Assembly (NCBI GenBank): GCA_030613445.1
Contig: JAUWLY010000209.1
Location: forward strand, 1 to 5,496
Direction of reading: 5' to 3'
DNA length: 5,496 nucleotides
Source: Candidatus Stahliibacteriota bacterium
GTDB lineage: Bacteria; Hydrothermota; Tepidihabitantia; SM23-42
Under the pieces are notes generated by a model that saw nothing but the letters and a program-made list of their open reading frames with translations, did not search any database and was not told the DNA's origin. Below are positions 1-5,496 of the stretch, one piece after another (the first letter of the stretch is position 1; each line of letters begins with the position of its first letter). Position numbers and translations under genes: made by a program.

Positions 1-194
1 TAAAAATTTTATATAATTTATTATAGATTTTATATTTAAGTTTTTAGTTTTAAGTCTTAAGTGTTTATTGTTTAGGTTTTAGTTAGTAGGGAGTAGGGAG
101 TAGGGAGTAGAAAGAAGACTATTAATACAAAAAACCAAAAATAGTTTTCCCCGAATCGATTGGCAGTTGTTTTCAGTAACTACGACTTAGATAG
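1..194. other. AT-rich non-coding spacer downstream of dprA
   Basis: No plausible gene lies here on either strand. The first 80 bases contain only about ten G or C bases, far fewer than the neighbouring genes, and include an 11-base palindrome (TTAAGTCTTAA, 50-60). A 7-base tandem repeat follows at 85-110. Nearer to dprA there is an AATCGATT palindrome and, on the minus strand, a T-rich run around 128-145, but no GC-rich stem directly before it, so I cannot call a proper intrinsic terminator for the dprA operon. The stretch probably marks the end of the transcription unit. Confidence 0.6.
85..110. repeat. Heptamer tandem repeat, unit AGTAGGG, 3.7 copies
   Basis: Three perfect copies of AGTAGGG (85-91, 92-98, 99-105) are followed by a partial copy AGTAG (106-110). 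The unit length is not a multiple of three and the repeat is outside any gene. It stands out as a G-rich island in very AT-rich sequence. Short heptameric tandem repeats are known in intergenic regions of some bacteria, for example filamentous cyanobacteria, and copy number can vary by slippage; whether this one varies is not visible here. Confidence 0.85.
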
Positions 195-1274
195 CTATTC
201 AAGGGTTTTAACGAACATCATACCGGGCAATTGTTTGACTAGACCTTTTATTTCCAGTCCCAAGAGAGTATTCAATATTGAACTAGTAGGTTGCTCCAAT
301 GTTTCTGATAAAACATCGAGATAGGTGGGTTCAAGCGATAGGTTGTTCCAAATATCTATTTCGGTAGTGGTAAGCATTGTTTTTTTGTCCGCCTTTTCTT
401 GCCTGGGGAATTTAATGTCTAATGTTTGTAAAATCTCATCAACCGAGGTTATTGGGATAGCCCCGTCTTTTATTAACCGATTTGTCCCAGCTGATGCCTT
501 TGAATAGATATTCCCTGGAACTGCAAAGACATCTTTATTTTGATCCAGCGCCCAATTCACTGTATTCATAACTCCACTTTTCTCTTTTGCTTCAATCGCT
601 ATAATGGCTTTAGAAAGGCCAGCAACAATACGATTACGTTTTGGGAAATTATGGGCGAACGGTGGTGTTCCAATATTAAATTCGGAAATTACCGCACCAT
701 TATTCACAATTTCTTCCATCAGTTTTCTGTTTTCTGGTGGGTAACATATATCAACACCGCAACCCAGTACGGCAATAGTCCTGCCTTTCTGTTTGAGGGT
801 TCCTTTGTGAGCCATTGTATCAACGCCTCTGGCCATGCCACTAATGACTGTGACACCTGCACGCGCCAAGTCTTCTGCGAAATGCTCAGCAATGCTTTTC
901 CCGTAAACCGTTGCTCCTCTTGTGCCGATAACGCCCACTGAAATCTCATCCTCCGGTTTGATCATACCCCGAACGAATAAAATTGGTGGAAAGTGCACGA
1001 TATTTCTTAACCAGGCTGGATATTCAGGAAAGTTGTAGGAGATAACCTTGATGTTGAGCTTGCGGAACAGATCATATTTTCGTTTTGTCTCTTCTCCCCG
1101 TTTATAAACGAGGATTCTGTGCGCAATATCTTGTCCAACAACTTCAATTAACGAGTGAGCTGCTGCAGTGCCAATTGCCGCCGGTGTCTTGAAGCATTTC
1201 AAGAGAAGGTAAAGGATATGGTCGGTTATTTTATCTATTGATAAAAGATCGATGAAATTGAGGGCATCATACAT
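195..1274 (-). CDS. dprA: DNA processing protein DprA (Smf)
   Basis: DprA is a cytoplasmic protein that binds incoming single-stranded DNA during natural transformation and loads RecA on it; it is also found in many bacteria not known to be competent. The 359-residue product has the usual three parts: a helical N-terminal region (about 1-60), the Rossmann-like DprA/Smf core (about 95-285) and a C-terminal winged-helix region (about 296-359). Core motifs are GTRGATVYG (117-125), SGMARGVD (145-152), AVLGCGVD (168-175), YPPEN (178-182), FPKRNRIVAGL (210-220), VFAVPG (249-254) and GTNRLIKDGA (263-272). The SGVMNT stretch (233-238) is a variant of the more common SGSLxTA. The ATG overlaps the end of the HEAT-repeat gene by 8 bases, so the two are probably translationally coupled. 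Length and motifs indicate an intact gene. Family assignment is very secure; a role in transformation here is inferred. Confidence 0.97.
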   Translation of the reverse strand: MYDALNFIDLLSIDKITDHILYLLLKCFKTPAAIGTAAAHSLIEVVGQDIAHRILVYKRGEETKRKYDLFRKLNIKVISYNFPEYPAWLRNIVHFPPILFVRGMIKPEDEISVGVIGTRGATVYGKSIAEHFAEDLARAGVTVISGMARGVDTMAHKGTLKQKGRTIAVLGCGVDICYPPENRKLMEEIVNNGAVISEFNIGTPPFAHNFPKRNRIVAGLSKAIIAIEAKEKSGVMNTVNWALDQNKDVFAVPGNIYSKASAGTNRLIKDGAIPITSVDEILQTLDIKFPRQEKADKKTMLTTTEIDIWNNLSLEPTYLDVLSETLEQPTSSILNTLLGLEIKGLVKQLPGMMFVKTLE

Positions 1275-1791
1275 TTTCTAATTCTTCTTTGATGATTTTG
1301 TGAACGTCAGGGCTAACGTCCTCTAGAATTTTCAGAATGCTTGCAATCACCTCATCATCCAGTGTTAGGTCTCTAATCATATCAGAAAACTCAAGGGGTT
1401 GGAGTGTGGCAAGTTTTGCTAATGCTATCGATGCTTCCTCTTTAACCGTTGGGTTTTGGTCATTCACCAAAAGTTCAACAAGTGAATCTACTATTTTGAC
1501 ATTACCGATTTCACCGAGAGAAAGACACGCCGCTGCTCTTGTGAACCAGTAGCCGCGGGTAAGCAGTCTCTTCAGCCTAGGCACGACACGATTACCGTAT
1601 ATAGCCAGTTTATATGCCGCTTTCTCACGCAGTGTCCAGGATGTATCTTCCAGAACTTTAAGCAGAATTTTGATGCTGTCTTTCTCGTTGACACCATTTA
1701 GCTTATCAAGTATTTTTACTTTCTTTTTTATACTGGAACTCTCGAGTAATTTAAGGATCGTCTCTTTATCCTGCTTAAACTTGATCTTCAT
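1267..1791 (-). CDS. Small HEAT-repeat protein of unknown function
   Basis: The 174-residue product has no signal peptide, no membrane segment and no catalytic motif that I recognise. Three consecutive paired-helix units of HEAT type can be read at about 38-66, 67-96 and 97-128, with the typical ending A-x-x-x-L-A/G (AAYKLAIYG, AACLSLGEIG, ASIALAKLA). A less regular helical tail (about 133-174) may form a further unit; the first 35 residues are lysine-rich and helical. Such repeats build a curved scaffold for binding proteins or nucleic acid; HEAT_2/PBS-lyase-type repeats are the nearest class. The start ATG lies inside the 3' end of obg (17-base overlap) and the stop lies inside the start of dprA (8-base overlap), with no clear Shine-Dalgarno sequence, so expression is likely coupled to obg. 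A partner in the Obg or DprA pathway is possible but purely inferred from position. Confidence 0.88.
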   Translation of the reverse strand: MKIKFKQDKETILKLLESSSIKKKVKILDKLNGVNEKDSIKILLKVLEDTSWTLREKAAYKLAIYGNRVVPRLKRLLTRGYWFTRAAACLSLGEIGNVKIVDSLVELLVNDQNPTVKEEASIALAKLATLQPLEFSDMIRDLTLDDEVIASILKILEDVSPDVHKIIKEELENV

Positions 1792-2731
1792 TAGCTATGG
1801 TTTTTAGCAACGTTTTGGTCCCAGCACCGGTTAATGCTGAAACATAGAAAGTCTTCTCTGGTATGTTGTATTTCGGCATATTATCTAAGAGATCCAGCTT
1901 GTTAAAAACAACAATGCGCGGCCTTTTTAGTAGCCGGTTACTATGATCCTTAAGTTCTTTCAGAATACATGCATAATGTTGTAGTGGATTCGAAACGGAT
2001 GCATCGATTACCAGGATGATCAATCTGGTTCTTTCGATATGTCGGAGGAAGAGCAATCCTAAACCCTTCCCCGAGTGAGCTCCTTCAACAATGCCAGGCA
2101 TATCTGCGATTACGATGTTTCTATGCGTACTCCTAAGGACACCGAGATTAGGTGCAAGCGTGGTAAAAGGATAAGCTCCGATCCGTGATTTCGCGTTCGT
2201 GAGAGCGTTCAGTAAAGTTGATTTGCCTGAATTCGGTAATCCAACCAAGCCTATATCGGAAATCAATTTCAAAACTATCGTAAGAGTATATGTTTCACCT
2301 TGACAACCTGAATCAGCACGACGCGGCGTGAGGTTTGATTTTGTTATGAAATGGACATTGCCACGACCACCTTTACCGCCTTTTGCAACGAGCAACTTCT
2401 GGTTGTGGATCAGTATTTCGTCCAGAACCTTTTTGTCATTTGATACGACAATACCTAAAGGGGTACTGATAAACACATCTTTTCCTTTTTTGCCAACCAT
2501 CTTTTTACCTTTGCCATGAATGCCCCGACCAGCTTTGTAGTGGGGTTTGATTTTCAAATCGTATAGGGTTTGAAGGTTTTTCTTTCCGATGAGGTAAACC
2601 GAACCACCATTACCACCATCTCCGCCATCTGGACCACCTCGGGGAACAAACTTCTCACGCCGAAATGATATACAGCCGTTACCGCCATTACCTGCGGTGA
2701 TGAATATTTTCGCCTCATCGATGAATTTCAT
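1775..2731 (-). CDS. obg: Ribosome-associated GTPase Obg (CgtA)
   Basis: Obg is an essential GTPase that binds the large ribosomal subunit late in its assembly and links this to growth and the stringent response. The 318-residue product begins with the glycine-rich Obg fold (about 1-158; FRREKFVPRGGPDGGDGGNGG at 23-43 is diagnostic, as is GGKGGRGN at 118-125). The GTPase domain follows: G1 GLPNSGKST (164-172), switch I/G2 PFTT (188-191), G3 DMPG (210-213) followed by GIVEGAH, G4 NKLD (277-280) and G5 SAL (298-300). The conserved FLRHIERT is at 228-235. The protein ends soon after G5, so the optional C-terminal OCT domain is absent, which is common outside Firmicutes, where OCT is typical. The ATG at 2731 matches the family start exactly. 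It has no Shine-Dalgarno sequence; a strong promoter lies only 7 bases upstream. First gene of the obg-HEAT-dprA unit. Confidence 0.98.
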   Translation of the reverse strand: MKFIDEAKIFITAGNGGNGCISFRREKFVPRGGPDGGDGGNGGSVYLIGKKNLQTLYDLKIKPHYKAGRGIHGKGKKMVGKKGKDVFISTPLGIVVSNDKKVLDEILIHNQKLLVAKGGKGGRGNVHFITKSNLTPRRADSGCQGETYTLTIVLKLISDIGLVGLPNSGKSTLLNALTNAKSRIGAYPFTTLAPNLGVLRSTHRNIVIADMPGIVEGAHSGKGLGLLFLRHIERTRLIILVIDASVSNPLQHYACILKELKDHSNRLLKRPRIVVFNKLDLLDNMPKYNIPEKTFYVSALTGAGTKTLLKTIANEDQV

Positions 2732-2738
2732 ACAATGA

Positions 2739-2766
2739 ATTATATTGAATACAAAAAGGGAGTCAA
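2739..2766 (-). promoter_or_regulatory. Sigma-70-type promoter for obg, likely leaderless
   Basis: On the minus strand a -35 box TTGACT (2761-2766) is followed after 16 bases by a perfect -10 box TATAAT (2739-2744). Only 7 bases separate the -10 box from the obg ATG (A at 2731), so transcription would be expected to start at or within a base or two of the start codon. No ribosome binding site fits in this space. The promoter match is seen directly; leaderless initiation is inferred from spacing. Confidence 0.75.
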
Positions 2767-2783
2767 TAATAAAATCTAATATA

Positions 2784-2810
2784 GGTTATCATCCAAAACC
2801 AGATGATACC
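2784..2810 (-). terminator. Imperfect hairpin after the lipoprotein gene, possible weak terminator
   Basis: On the minus strand GGTATCATC (2810-2802) pairs with GATGATAACC (2793-2784) to give nine base pairs with one bulged A and an 8-base loop. The sequence after it is AT-rich with scattered T runs (ATTTTATTATT) rather than a clean T tract. It begins 11 bases after the lipoprotein stop codon and precedes the obg promoter, which suits a transcription end for the upstream unit, or a 3' mRNA stabilising stem. The stem is AT-rich, so efficiency would be modest. Confidence 0.45.
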
Positions 2811-2820
2811 GCATTATTGT

Positions 2821-3363
2821 CTATTTGTACTCCATATAATAGGAGCCCTCATTCTCTATCGTTTCCCTTTCTGAGTACTCAACTCCATAGTCCTTGCGAT
2901 TTTCGATTATTTCCAGAACATAATCTTCATACGATTCTCCCTCAGCTCTACTGAATGTCAATCCTGGAAATTCATAGGCATCAAGTTCCCATCTTTCAGT
3001 ATCGTACCAATAGCCGAGACAGAAAATGACAAAATCACCTGATTTTGCTTTCAATATGACATCAGCCGCATCATCATTATCTTTCCATACGTCGATTACC
3101 GTAAAATACAGAGCCCAGTTGTGATTTTTGATAAACTTCTCCAGGCGACGGAAATAGTGTTCTTGTTCTTCTATGGTGAATTCAGTATCCGCCTCAAAGA
3201 AATGGACATCGTCAGCATAGACATTCTGTTTGACTTTTTTCACAAAATCAAGCACAATTCGTTCGACTTCATGTTTGGGTGTGTGTTTCGGCGTTGATGT
3301 TTTACCGCCACCACACGCAATGATGAGAAGAATGAAGAATGATAACTTAAGCCCTTTATTCAT
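2821..3363 (-). CDS. Small acidic lipoprotein of unknown function
   Basis: The 180-residue product starts MNKGLK, then a hydrophobic stretch (7-16) and the lipobox IIAC with cysteine at 17, followed by GGG and a proline/threonine/histidine-rich linker (18-31). It should therefore be exported, lipidated and anchored, probably in the outer membrane since the residue after the cysteine is not aspartate. The mature part is rich in acidic and aromatic residues: a helical segment (32-47), a second helical segment (62-80), and likely beta strands (83-93, 100-117, GYWYDTERWELDAYEFPG at 117-134). This pattern of helices followed by strands resembles NTF2-like folds, but that is only a guess. I do not recognise a family. 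A GTG six bases upstream is in frame, but the ribosome binding site selects the ATG at 3363. It has its own promoter-like sequence, and its function cannot be read from its neighbours coaD and obg. Confidence 0.85.
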   Translation of the reverse strand: MNKGLKLSFFILLIIACGGGKTSTPKHTPKHEVERIVLDFVKKVKQNVYADDVHFFEADTEFTIEEQEHYFRRLEKFIKNHNWALYFTVIDVWKDNDDAADVILKAKSGDFVIFCLGYWYDTERWELDAYEFPGLTFSRAEGESYEDYVLEIIENRKDYGVEYSERETIENEGSYYMEYK

Positions 3364-3368
3364 ATACA

Positions 3369-3375
3369 CTCCTTT
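3369..3375 (-). promoter_or_regulatory. Strong Shine-Dalgarno site of the lipoprotein gene
   Basis: The minus strand reads AAAGGAG, then 5 bases, then ATG at 3363. This spacing is optimal for the ATG and rules out the in-frame GTG at 3369-3367, which overlaps the site itself. It is the only clear Shine-Dalgarno sequence among the six gene starts in the window. Confidence 0.85.
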
Positions 3376-3381
3376 ATGAAA

Positions 3382-3409
3382 AGCATATCTAGAATGTCAG
3401 GAAAATCAA
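3382..3409 (-). promoter_or_regulatory. Candidate promoter for the lipoprotein gene
   Basis: On the minus strand TTGATT (3404-3409) and TATGCT (3382-3387) are spaced by 16 bases, the same spacing as at the obg promoter. Transcription would begin near 3375, giving a leader of about 12 bases that starts at the Shine-Dalgarno site. Both boxes deviate from consensus, so this is a moderate match. Confidence 0.45.
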
Positions 3410-3436
3410 GGGGGTAGCTTACTGAATTCTTTTTTG

Positions 3437-3916
3437 TTATTTCTTTTTGAGTTTTTTCCTTAAGGCCTTTGTTACTACTAGAGGAACGAGATGTGAAATG
3501 TCGCCATTTAGTGACGCGATCTCTTTGGCTAAACTCGAACTAATGAAGATGTATTTTTCCGAAGGCATTAAGAATATCGTTTCTATCTTTGGTGCCAGTT
3601 TTCGGTTCATAAGGGTTAATTGAAGTTCGTAGTCGAAATCAGAGACCGCTCTCATCCCTCTGATTATTGTCGTAGCCCCTAACTTTTGCGCAAAATGCAC
3701 TAAAAGGGTTGAGAATCCCATGGCTGTTATTTTCTTCTCTTTACGGAAAACCGTTTTAACAAGTTCAACTCTTTCTTGCAGGGTGAAAAGAGTGTTTTTC
3801 GGGCGGCTACTCACTCCGATGACTATCTTATCGAATATCTTGATCGCTCGACAGATAACATCGATATGGCCATGGGTTATGGGATCAAAAGTACCAGCAT
3901 ATATTGCTTTCTTCAT
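3437..3916 (-). CDS. coaD: Phosphopantetheine adenylyltransferase CoaD
   Basis: CoaD transfers AMP from ATP to 4'-phosphopantetheine, giving dephospho-CoA, the penultimate step of CoA synthesis in the cytoplasm. With the start at 3916 the product has 159 residues, the same length as the E. coli enzyme. The nucleotidyltransferase motif TFDPITHGHID (9-19) holds the TxGH catalytic signature (14-17). IRGMRAVSDFDYELQL (85-100) and FISSSLAKE (124-132) are also family hallmarks. The reading frame stays open upstream to a TTG at 3952, but those 12 extra codons would lie inside rsmD and precede the conserved MKKAIYAGTFDP, so the ATG is preferred. The ATG follows the rsmD stop codon by one base (TAA-A-ATG) with only a weak GAGAG upstream, which suggests translational coupling. 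The rsmD-coaD pairing is widespread in bacteria. Confidence 0.97.
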   Translation of the reverse strand: MKKAIYAGTFDPITHGHIDVICRAIKIFDKIVIGVSSRPKNTLFTLQERVELVKTVFRKEKKITAMGFSTLLVHFAQKLGATTIIRGMRAVSDFDYELQLTLMNRKLAPKIETIFLMPSEKYIFISSSLAKEIASLNGDISHLVPLVVTKALRKKLKKK

Positions 3917-3917
3917 T

Positions 3918-4469
3918 TTACTCTCGTCTTTTGTTTTTATTACTCTGGACAATAAATGTCACGATCGTATTTCCATACTGTTTCTTCTTAAAAACTGAAA
4001 AATGATCAGGTAGGGCAAATTTGTCTTCCGGGCTGTGCTCGACAATTATGACTCCACCTTCATGTAATAGGCTATGGGATACAATGAGTATTAGAGTTTT
4101 CTCAAGATAATTACTATGATAGGGGGGATCAAGAAAAATGAGGTTAAAAGATCGTTTTTTGAGTTTTCTCAGACCTGCTCTAAAATCGCCTCTTATGATT
4201 TCTGTTTGCTCAGAAAGTGACAGTTTAGCTATGTTCTCGGCAAGTATCTTTGTTCGTTTCTCGACAAAGATACAATTCGCTGCGCCGCGTGAAATCGCTT
4301 CGATACCCAAAGCTCCACTGCCGGCAAAGACATCTAAGATCCTGGCCGCGTTTACGCGGGGTCCAATAATGTTGAAAATTGTTTCTCTGACGATACTTCT
4401 TGTTGGTCTGGTCCCCGTTTTGGAAACCTTAAGTCGCCGTCCTTTGCTATCACCGCCAACTATTCTCAT
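3918..4469 (-). CDS. rsmD: 16S rRNA (guanine(966)-N2)-methyltransferase RsmD
   Basis: RsmD methylates the N2 of G966 in 16S rRNA (E. coli numbering), using S-adenosylmethionine, on the assembling small subunit. The 183-residue product has the family opening MRIVGGDSKGRRL (1-13), the RPTRSIVRETIFNI segment (21-34), the SAM-binding loop DVFAGSGALGIEA (46-58), the acidic residue E70 at the end of strand 2 that holds the ribose, and the catalytic DPPY motif (114-117). The late YGNT (165-168) is also usual. Length is close to the family norm. It lies 88 bases after the secretin stop and one base before coaD. I see no strong Shine-Dalgarno sequence before the ATG. The assignment is secure. Confidence 0.96.
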   Translation of the reverse strand: MRIVGGDSKGRRLKVSKTGTRPTRSIVRETIFNIIGPRVNAARILDVFAGSGALGIEAISRGAANCIFVEKRTKILAENIAKLSLSEQTEIIRGDFRAGLRKLKKRSFNLIFLDPPYHSNYLEKTLILIVSHSLLHEGGVIIVEHSPEDKFALPDHFSVFKKKQYGNTIVTFIVQSNKNKRRE

Positions 4470-4557
4470 ATTCTTATCTAAAAATATCGTAATCTGTACT
4501 TTCTTAGTGGCCGAGAATAGACTGATCTACGCTACTTTCTATACGGAAGCAAACTCC
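4470..4557. other. Gap between the secretin gene and rsmD, no clear signal
   Basis: No gene fits in these 88 bases. On the minus strand there is a small stem directly at the secretin stop codon (GGGAG with CTTCC, loop TTTG, one G-U pair) without a T tract, and a TAGATCAGTCTA mini-hairpin near 4527-4538. A TACGAT box about 20 bases before rsmD lacks a convincing -35 partner. Neither a terminator nor a promoter can be supported, so rsmD may be read from the secretin transcript. Confidence 0.4.
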
Positions 4558-5496
4558 CTATTTTATTATTGTTGGCGTTATGAAAATCAGAAGTTCACGA
4601 TCCTCAATACTTGTCGTTGTCTCTCGGAATAACGCACCGAGTATCGGAATGCTTTTGAGAATCGGGATACCCTTCACTGATTTGGTCTCTTTGCGCCTGA
4701 TAAAACCACCGATTACCACCGTGTGGCCGTCTTTAACGAGCACTTTCGTGTCGGCTTCTGATGTTGTGATAATTGGTCTGCCAGCAAGAGCTGAAGCACG
4801 ATCGAGTTCACTAACCTCAGCGTGGATATCCATTGTAATCTCTTCCAAAGAATTTATGTGTGGTGTAACTTCTAGTTTCGTGCCAACCGTGTAGAATTGT
4901 ATGACCGTGTTACCCGACATGTCTCTGGTGGGAATACCGAATCTCTGACCTCCCAGAATACTGGCTTTTTCGTTGTCAACCGCTGATATCCTGGGTGTAG
5001 AAATAGTTTGAGCTTTACCACTCTCTTCAAGCATGCTAACGAGCGCATTGACCTGGGCTAGTGACGGTATGCTTCCGATATTGAATATTCCGTAACCGAC
5101 AATTGAAGATTCTTCGGGGCCACTGGTAACATCGGCTCTTAGTATCCGACTCTCTAACCCTTTGAGTGTCCAGTTGATGCCTAAACCCCTTGAATAAGAG
5201 GCGTCTACATCAATAACCTTACATTGAATTTCGACTTGTGGAGTTGGTGTATCGAGTAGCTTTACGAGTTGTTGAATTCTTTGATGAATGGGGTCAACCT
5301 CGGTAACGACGAGAGAATTTGTCCGTTTATCAATATTTGCTTTACCTTTTGGAGAAAGCATTGCCTCTATTTTATCAAGCATCCTCGTAGGTGTGGCGAA
5401 TTCCAGTTTGTATATTTTTGAACTCAATGGTAAGTCATAGTCTTGTTTGTTGAGGTTATCAGCCGTATCAACTCTAATAACGCCAGGGTCTTCCCG
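4558..5496 (-). CDS. Secretin, PilQ/GspD family (C-terminal part, 5' end outside window)
   Basis: Secretins form large gated rings in the outer membrane for type IV pili, DNA uptake or type II secretion. The frame is open to the window edge, so 312 C-terminal residues are visible and the true start lies upstream; the TTG at 5427 is in the middle of the gene. A short ring-building domain of secretin N1/N-type (visible residues about 27-83, KIYKLEF to TPQV) leads into the secretin barrel (about 89-312). Barrel hallmarks are STPRISAVDNEKASILGGQ (166-184), VGTKLEVTPHI (204-214), GHTVVIGGF (257-265) and GIPILKSIPILGALF (276-290), ending in DRELLIFITPTII. The terminal LLIFITP and lack of a long C-terminal extension favour a pilus PilQ over GspD, but the missing N-terminus (AMIN or N0 domains) would be needed to decide. 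The histidine in GHTVVIGG, where many members have D, E or Q, is mildly unusual. Confidence 0.93.
   Translation of the reverse strand, partial: REDPGVIRVDTADNLNKQDYDLPLSSKIYKLEFATPTRMLDKIEAMLSPKGKANIDKRTNSLVVTEVDPIHQRIQQLVKLLDTPTPQVEIQCKVIDVDASYSRGLGINWTLKGLESRILRADVTSGPEESSIVGYGIFNIGSIPSLAQVNALVSMLEESGKAQTISTPRISAVDNEKASILGGQRFGIPTRDMSGNTVIQFYTVGTKLEVTPHINSLEEITMDIHAEVSELDRASALAGRPIITTSEADTKVLVKDGHTVVIGGFIRRKETKSVKGIPILKSIPILGALFRETTTSIEDRELLIFITPTIIK

Noticed and set aside
75..110. Possible G-quadruplex in the heptamer repeat
   Set aside because: Only three GGG runs are present; at best a weak two-layer structure could form, so I do not call it.
128..160. Terminator after dprA using the AATCGATT palindrome and a T-rich run
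   Set aside because: The palindrome is only 8 bases with no loop, its flanks mismatch, and several bases separate it from the T run.
540..941. Plus-strand open frame of 133 codons inside dprA
   Set aside because: It is the antisense of strongly conserved DprA motifs, has no recognisable domain and no ribosome binding site.
3364..3369. GTG start two codons earlier for the lipoprotein
   Set aside because: The GTG overlaps the Shine-Dalgarno sequence; the ATG at 3363 has ideal spacing.
3917..3952. Longer CoaD start at a TTG codon
   Set aside because: The 12 extra residues lie inside rsmD and precede the conserved N-terminus; the ATG at 3916 gives the normal family length.
4138..4632. Plus-strand open frame of 164 codons across rsmD and the secretin end
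   Set aside because: It runs antisense to the RsmD catalytic motifs and the secretin C-terminus; the translated product has no family features.
5425..5427. TTG as start of the secretin gene
   Set aside because: The frame stays open upstream to the window edge and the codon sits just before a conserved ring domain, so it is internal.

Overview
This window carries seven protein genes, all on the minus strand, packed tightly with no RNA gene, insertion sequence, CRISPR array or integrase. Base composition is moderately AT-rich in the genes (low forties percent GC by eye) and extremely AT-rich at the left edge. The contents are bacterial core functions: pilus or secretion secretin, rsmD, coaD, a small lipoprotein, obg, a HEAT-repeat protein and dprA. 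The secretin and the lipoprotein signal point to a cell with an outer membrane. Strong Shine-Dalgarno sequences are scarce; only the lipoprotein gene has an obvious one. The combination fits a Gram-negative lineage outside the well-studied Proteobacteria, perhaps an uncultured phylum of the FCB/WOR-3 kind, but the sequence alone does not settle the taxon.

Read in the direction of transcription (high to low coordinates): the window opens inside the C-terminal part of a PilQ/GspD-family secretin, whose 5' end lies beyond position 5496. After an 88-base gap come rsmD (16S rRNA guanine methyltransferase) and coaD (phosphopantetheine adenylyltransferase), separated by a single base. Next is a lipoprotein gene with its own promoter-like sequence, a textbook ribosome binding site and a lipobox. 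After an 89-base gap with an imperfect hairpin and a near-consensus promoter comes a probable operon of three overlapping genes: obg (17-base overlap), the HEAT-repeat gene (8-base overlap) and dprA. The left 194 bases are an AT-rich non-coding spacer with 3.7 copies of a 7-base tandem repeat.

Functionally the cluster mixes ribosome-related genes (rsmD, obg), CoA synthesis (coaD) and two proteins that in other bacteria act in natural transformation (secretin for DNA entry, DprA for loading RecA on incoming single strands). I see no clearly new defence or mobile system. The points most worth checking are the obg promoter, which sits so close to the start codon that the mRNA would be leaderless, the unassigned HEAT-repeat protein locked between obg and dprA, and the unassigned lipoprotein.
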